From contig CAIYOB010000453.1 of NCBI GenBank assembly GCA_903927685.1, positions 1 to 10,331 on the forward strand: a stretch of 10,331 nucleotides of DNA, in the 5' to 3' direction. Position numbers and translations under genes: made by a program. Below are positions 7,478 to 10,331 of the stretch, one piece after another. The notes beneath the pieces were generated by a model, which was not told where the DNA came from, searched no databases, and was given only the letters and a program-made list of their open reading frames with translations. Source of the stretch: an uncultured Planctomycetaceae bacterium (GTDB lineage Bacteria > Planctomycetota > Planctomycetia > Pirellulales > Pirellulaceae). Every line of letters starts with the position of its first letter. Within the stretch, counting starts at the first letter, position 1.

Positions 7478-9472
7478 TCACCACTGGGCCAGCCCGGCCA
7501 GTTCCTGTTTCGCTCGGTCGCTCGGTTCAAGCAAGCGCAGCGGCCGCGGGGCGACCAGAGCGGCCAGTTGCCGGACGTCGCAGCACTCCAGCAGCCCAAA
7601 GCAGAACAGCTCTGGGGCTTCGGTCACGGGCCAGTCTCGTTCGAGCACCTCTTTGAGACTGCCCAGCGGTTGGCGCAGCGTGACGGCGGTGATGGCCCGG
7701 GACTCCAAGGCCGCCGCCACGAGCGAAAACACACTGGATCGTGGGCCGCTCGCCACCAGCGTCAGCGGTGCGTCCGCGTGGCGTTGGGCGGCCCACCGAG
7801 CGGCCGCAGCGAGCTGGCTGGCTTGCAGCCCCAGCGACCGGTCGCCGACCGTGGCCACCAGCAAGGCGAACAGCCAGTCGCTTTGTCGGCACCGCGCTTC
7901 ACCCACGTAGAACGGATCGATCGCGATCACCCGGTAGCCCTCCCGCAGCAACCGCTCGGCGATATCCGCCGCCGAGCCGCGTCCGCTGTCGGCGACCAGC
8001 AGTGCCGTCTTGTCGGCTTGCGGGCCTGCCAGCTCTACCACGGGCAGCGTCCAATCGCTGCCCATCAGCAGTCGCCAATAGATCGCCTCGACGCCACCCC
8101 GAGTCTCGCGGCCGGCTTCGGTGGCGATGACCGGGTACTCTTTGCCCCGCACGACCTCGCGCAATTGCTGACGGCGCTCGTTCTGCCACCTCTCCTGGCC
8201 GACCGAATCCGAGGGCCAAGGGGCCACCCGCGGCAGTTGCCGGCTGAGCGTCAGGGCCAGGGTATGAAAGTCCTCGTTGGGCGACGGCAGTTCCACCTGC
8301 AACTGCTCGGCCGTCTTGAGCTCGGCCTCGGATGGAATCTCGCAGGCGTCAAAGTCCGCCTTGTCCGCAAAGAAGGAGTCGCCCAGCATCCGGTACAAGG
8401 CTTGACGGTTGTCAACTTCGAAGTTGTGCGTGCCAGGGTCGTCATTGACATGCGAGCGAAGGGATGCCTCCTTGCCGAACAGCCGGAAGACGGGCTGAGC
8501 TGCATCCAGCAGCGGCTGCAGCGCGTAGCCCGACTCAAAACAGCACTCGTCTTTCGAGTTGTACGTTAGCAGAGTCGCCCTGGGCGCCATCATCGCGGTC
8601 AAGTGGGTATAGTCCGCCACCGTCGCCAGATCGTTAGGCGTCTGCTCAGAATCGCCGAGGTCCTTGAAATGGCGCGTGCGCGTCAGGAGACTCGAATAGC
8701 CGGCGACGGGATTGGTTAGCGCGACGCGCGTGTCCAGCGCGCTGAGTACGATCGTCTGCCAGCCGCCGCCGGACAGGCCGGTGACGGCAACCCGATCGGG
8801 ATCCGCGTTCTCCAGACTCAGCAGGACATCCAGTCCGCGGCGCATACACAGATAGAACGGGGCCAAGCCGCTGGCGCCGCAAAGGTCCAACTGGTTCATG
8901 CGCGCGTGGGAATACCCGCTGGACGTCAGCTGTCCCATGCCCAGCCATTCAATGTTTAACGCCAGCATCCCGCGCTTGGCCTGATTGATGCATCGCAGTT
9001 GCTTGGGGGGGTACTGCTTGCCCAGCGAGGTGTGTCCGTTGACGTTCAGTACGGCGGGCACCCGCCCAGCCAGTTGATCCGGTTCGTACAGCAGGGCCGG
9101 TATCCACATGCCCGGCAAGGCTTCATAACGCAGCTTCTTGATGCGATAGCCCGGCCCGCCTGCGATGCTGTCCAGCCACTCGACTTTCGCCGGGGCGTCC
9201 CGCCAGGCTGCCGCCGCGCCGCGAAAGACCACACGTTCCAAAATGGCCTGCCGCAATCGATCGGCTTCGGCTTGCCATTGGGACGCCGACTCACAGGCGG
9301 CCACCTTCGGCACCCGGCTCTCGACGTATCGCTGCACTTCCAGCAGCGGCAGTTCGTCGCCGATGATCCCGTGCTTCAACAGCGTCGTAACGTCATCCTG
9401 AGCGAACAGCGAAGCCGTCAGGATGCCGACGCAGACCGTCAGCGCCGGTAGCAGTCGTTGGCCGATACGCAT
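7478..9472 (-). CDS. Secreted acetyl-xylan-esterase-like alpha/beta hydrolase with a degenerate second lobe
   Basis: A 664-residue exported protein. A Sec signal covers about residues 1-24 (RIGQR, then a hydrophobic core ending SLFAQ). The first lobe (about 100-370) is an alpha/beta hydrolase like planctomycete acetyl-xylan-esterase/dienelactone-hydrolase relatives. It has VLNVNGH (141-147), nucleophile elbow TGLSGGG with Ser234, Asp308 in NSKDE and His349 in GTHNF: a complete candidate triad. The second lobe (about 460-664) has the strand pattern of another alpha/beta hydrolase (TALLVADSG, EGYRVIAIDPFYVGE, LVAPRPLRLLEP), but its elbow position reads VASGPRSS without GxSxG, so it is probably inactive. 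The substrate is likely an ester of a polysaccharide or related polymer, which is inference. The start at 9472 is supported by GGAGG (9485-9481) 8 bases upstream. It converges on rdgB. Confidence 0.82.
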   Translation of the reverse strand: MRIGQRLLPALTVCVGILTASLFAQDDVTTLLKHGIIGDELPLLEVQRYVESRVPKVAACESASQWQAEADRLRQAILERVVFRGAAAAWRDAPAKVEWLDSIAGGPGYRIKKLRYEALPGMWIPALLYEPDQLAGRVPAVLNVNGHTSLGKQYPPKQLRCINQAKRGMLALNIEWLGMGQLTSSGYSHARMNQLDLCGASGLAPFYLCMRRGLDVLLSLENADPDRVAVTGLSGGGWQTIVLSALDTRVALTNPVAGYSSLLTRTRHFKDLGDSEQTPNDLATVADYTHLTAMMAPRATLLTYNSKDECCFESGYALQPLLDAAQPVFRLFGKEASLRSHVNDDPGTHNFEVDNRQALYRMLGDSFFADKADFDACEIPSEAELKTAEQLQVELPSPNEDFHTLALTLSRQLPRVAPWPSDSVGQERWQNERRQQLREVVRGKEYPVIATEAGRETRGGVEAIYWRLLMGSDWTLPVVELAGPQADKTALLVADSGRGSAADIAERLLREGYRVIAIDPFYVGEARCRQSDWLFALLVATVGDRSLGLQASQLAAAARWAAQRHADAPLTLVASGPRSSVFSLVAAALESRAITAVTLRQPLGSLKEVLERDWPVTEAPELFCFGLLECCDVRQLAALVAPRPLRLLEPSDRAKQELAGLAQW
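7483..7502. terminator. GC hairpin at the rdgB/hydrolase convergent junction
   Basis: ACTGG (7483-7487) plus CC (7489-7490) pair with GG and CCAGT (7496-7502), with one bulged G and a 5-base loop AGCCC. It begins 10 bases after the rdgB stop, inside the last codons of the opposing hydrolase gene. On the plus strand it is followed by TCCTGTTTCG, a partial T-rich tail, so it could end rdgB transcription. Confidence 0.35.
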
Positions 9473-9916
9473 GGAAAAATCCTCCGGGCTGGAGTTCTAC
9501 GTTACCTGACAACGGGCCAGGAGGGAAGTTGGGGCCGCAGGACAACGGCCGGCCTCTGACCGTGTCAACCTGAACATCTTCACACCTGGCGCAGGTACGC
9601 CGAGAACAGTCGGAAACGGCAACTCAGCCGACGCGTCCGTTATTGAAAACGTTCCGCTATTATCCGTCAGCACCAACACCGAACTGGCGTCTCCCGCGAT
9701 TCCAGGGCTGCTTGAGCCCAAAGTCTCCATGGTGCATTGCCGACTTCTAGCTGGTGTGGAGGTTTCCTTGCCGCAGTGGTCCACGGGGTGTCTCGCGGAG
9801 GTGAGACAAAGGGATCACGTGCTCCGGAAGACGCCGCAGAGATCTCAGTGCCGCTAGGCATTGACGGGATTTGTTGCGCCAATCTCTCGGAGACGCTGGG
9901 CCCCTACAACACGACC

Positions 9917-9937
9917 TCGAGCAAGAAAAATGCTCGA
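9917..9937 (+). other. Perfect 7-bp hairpin in the intergenic region
   Basis: TCGAGCA (9917-9923) and TGCTCGA (9931-9937) are exact complements around an A-rich 7-base loop (AGAAAAA). The following sequence TTCTTGTT is only partly T-rich. It could be a weak terminator or a regulator-binding palindrome upstream of the repeat-protein gene. Its role is unknown. Confidence 0.35.
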
Positions 9938-9999
9938 TTCTTGTTCCCGCTGACTGGCCTGTACACGGTATTTTGGGTAAGTTAGTAAAAGACTGGCGG

Positions 10000-10027
10000 T
10001 TGAGGAGACTGTACAACTCCGTAGACT
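10000..10027 (+). promoter_or_regulatory. Possible sigma70-type promoter of the repeat-protein gene
   Basis: TTGAGG (10000-10005) and TAGACT (10022-10027) each match 4 of 6 consensus bases and are spaced 16 apart. Transcription would start near 10034 and give a leader of about 25 bases containing the strong ribosome site. The match is modest. Confidence 0.3.
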
Positions 10028-10045
10028 TCGTTAACCTTTTTCCCC

Positions 10046-10052
10046 AGGGGAG
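10046..10052 (+). promoter_or_regulatory. Strong Shine-Dalgarno AGGGGAG of the repeat-protein gene
   Basis: AGGGGAG lies 7 bases before ATG 10060. It is one of the two strongest ribosome sites in the window, the other preceding the hydrolase gene, and suggests high translation of the repeat protein. Confidence 0.6.
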
Positions 10053-10059
10053 TGTGCTC

Positions 10060-10331
10060 ATGAAACACACGTTGATCGTCGCGATTTGTGGTCTGTTGTG
10101 CCTCGGTACCATGGCTTATGCCGGTGACGGGGCCCAGAAAGACGCCGCCCAGAAGGACGGCGCGGCTCAGAAGGACGGCGCGGCCCAGAAGGACGGCGCG
10201 GCTCAGAAGGACGGCGCGGCCCAGAAGGACGGCGCGGCCCAGAAGGACGGCGCGGCCCAGAAGGACGGCGCGGCCCAGAAGGACGGCGCGGCTCAGAAGG
10301 ACGGCGCGGCCCAGAAGGACGGCGCGGCCCA
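10060..10331 (+). CDS. Secreted QKDGAA hexapeptide-repeat protein (partial, runs off the window)
   Basis: The frame opens with ATG 10060 and is still open at the right edge after 90 codons. Residues 1-21 are a clear Sec signal: MKHT, a hydrophobic core, and the signal peptidase I site AYA before GDG. No lipobox is evident. The mature part starts GDGA, then one short unit QKDAA, then at least ten exact copies of QKDGAA. The repeat contains only Gln, Lys, Asp, Gly and Ala, has no hydrophobic residue larger than Ala, and Lys and Asp balance in charge. It should therefore be highly soluble and probably flexible or disordered, acting as a spacer, a hydrophilin-like protein or a wall-exposed stalk; these roles are guesses. 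What follows the repeats is outside the window. I recognise no family. A strong ribosome site supports it as a real, well-translated gene. Confidence 0.8.
   Translation, partial: MKHTLIVAICGLLCLGTMAYAGDGAQKDAAQKDGAAQKDGAAQKDGAAQKDGAAQKDGAAQKDGAAQKDGAAQKDGAAQKDGAAQKDGAA
10150..10331 (+). repeat. Tandem 18-bp repeat encoding QKDGAA, at least 10 units
   Basis: Units start every 18 bases from 10150 to 10312 and continue past the edge. All ten are identical (CAGAAGGACGGCGCGGCY) except for the last base: T in units 1, 3 and 8, C in the others. A diverged 15-base first unit precedes them at 10135-10149 (AAA instead of AAG, and one codon fewer). Because 18 is a multiple of 3, gain or loss of units keeps the frame. 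The near-identity points to recent expansion. Confidence 0.95.

Larger units (their letters stand above)
9487..10059. other. Long divergent intergenic region without a convincing gene
   Basis: No reading frame here has a recognisable family, a good start and normal composition. Two weak frames were examined: minus-strand 9784-9497 (95 codons, start without a clear ribosome site) and plus-strand 9737-9985 (82 codons). A plus-strand frame of roughly 110 codons without an ATG runs through about 9510-9855. None resembles a known protein to me. The base composition looks less GC-rich than the flanking genes. The region must hold the promoters of the hydrolase gene (minus) and of the repeat protein gene (plus). 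A decayed gene cannot be excluded. Confidence 0.5.

Noticed and set aside
7463..8569. A 368-codon plus-strand frame opposite the alpha/beta hydrolase
   Set aside because: Gln/Arg-rich composition typical of an antisense shadow. The minus strand shows signal peptide, catalytic triad and a strong ribosome site.
9737..9985. An 82-codon plus-strand frame as a small gene
   Set aside because: It starts with TTG without a clear ribosome site, has no domain or signal peptide, and its composition resembles non-coding sequence.
10150..10331. The repeat array as a CRISPR
   Set aside because: The units are contiguous 18-bp repeats without spacers and lie in frame within a coding sequence after a signal peptide.

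Overview
The window reads as a stretch of a GC-rich bacterial chromosome, most likely a planctomycete (Pirellula/Rhodopirellula-like). The evidence is the gene repertoire: a secreted isochorismatase-ThuA fusion, a BatA/von Willebrand A membrane protein with an amidotransferase-like region, and a large secreted acetyl-xylan-esterase-type hydrolase. Several genes also have weak or missing Shine-Dalgarno sequences. The taxonomic call is an inference from gene families, not from a marker gene. No mobile element, CRISPR array, tRNA or rRNA is visible.

Layout, left to right: (1) 92-1804 (+) exported cysteine hydrolase fused to a ThuA-like domain. (2) 1812-3080 (-) membrane-anchored HtrA/Deg serine protease with one PDZ domain. 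(3) 3280-3978 (+) aat, the leucyl/phenylalanyl-tRNA--protein transferase, followed 3 bases later by (4) 3982-4728 (+), a ThiF/MoeB-like protein whose usual ATP-site residues are changed. (5) 4741-6717 (-) a BatA-type VWA membrane protein that appears to be transcribed as a leaderless mRNA. (6) 6841-7473 (+) rdgB-type XTP/dITP pyrophosphatase. (7) 7478-9472 (-) a secreted two-lobed alpha/beta hydrolase. (8) 9487-10059, a 573-base stretch without a convincing gene. (9) 10060 to the right edge (+), the start of a secreted protein made of tandem QKDGAA hexapeptides, cut off by the window.

Except for the aat/ThiF-like pair, genes alternate in strand, giving three tail-to-tail junctions with gaps of 7, 12 and 4 bases. 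Each junction carries a GC-rich inverted repeat overlapping one or both gene ends. The divergent junctions (199, 123 and 587 bases) are where promoters must lie.

Functionally the genes are mostly independent units: protein quality control and N-terminal tagging (HtrA, Aat), nucleotide-pool cleansing (RdgB), envelope functions (VWA protein) and exported hydrolases. The points most worth a second look are the hexapeptide-repeat exoprotein, the degenerate E1-like protein translationally coupled to aat, and the predicted leaderless promoter of the VWA gene.
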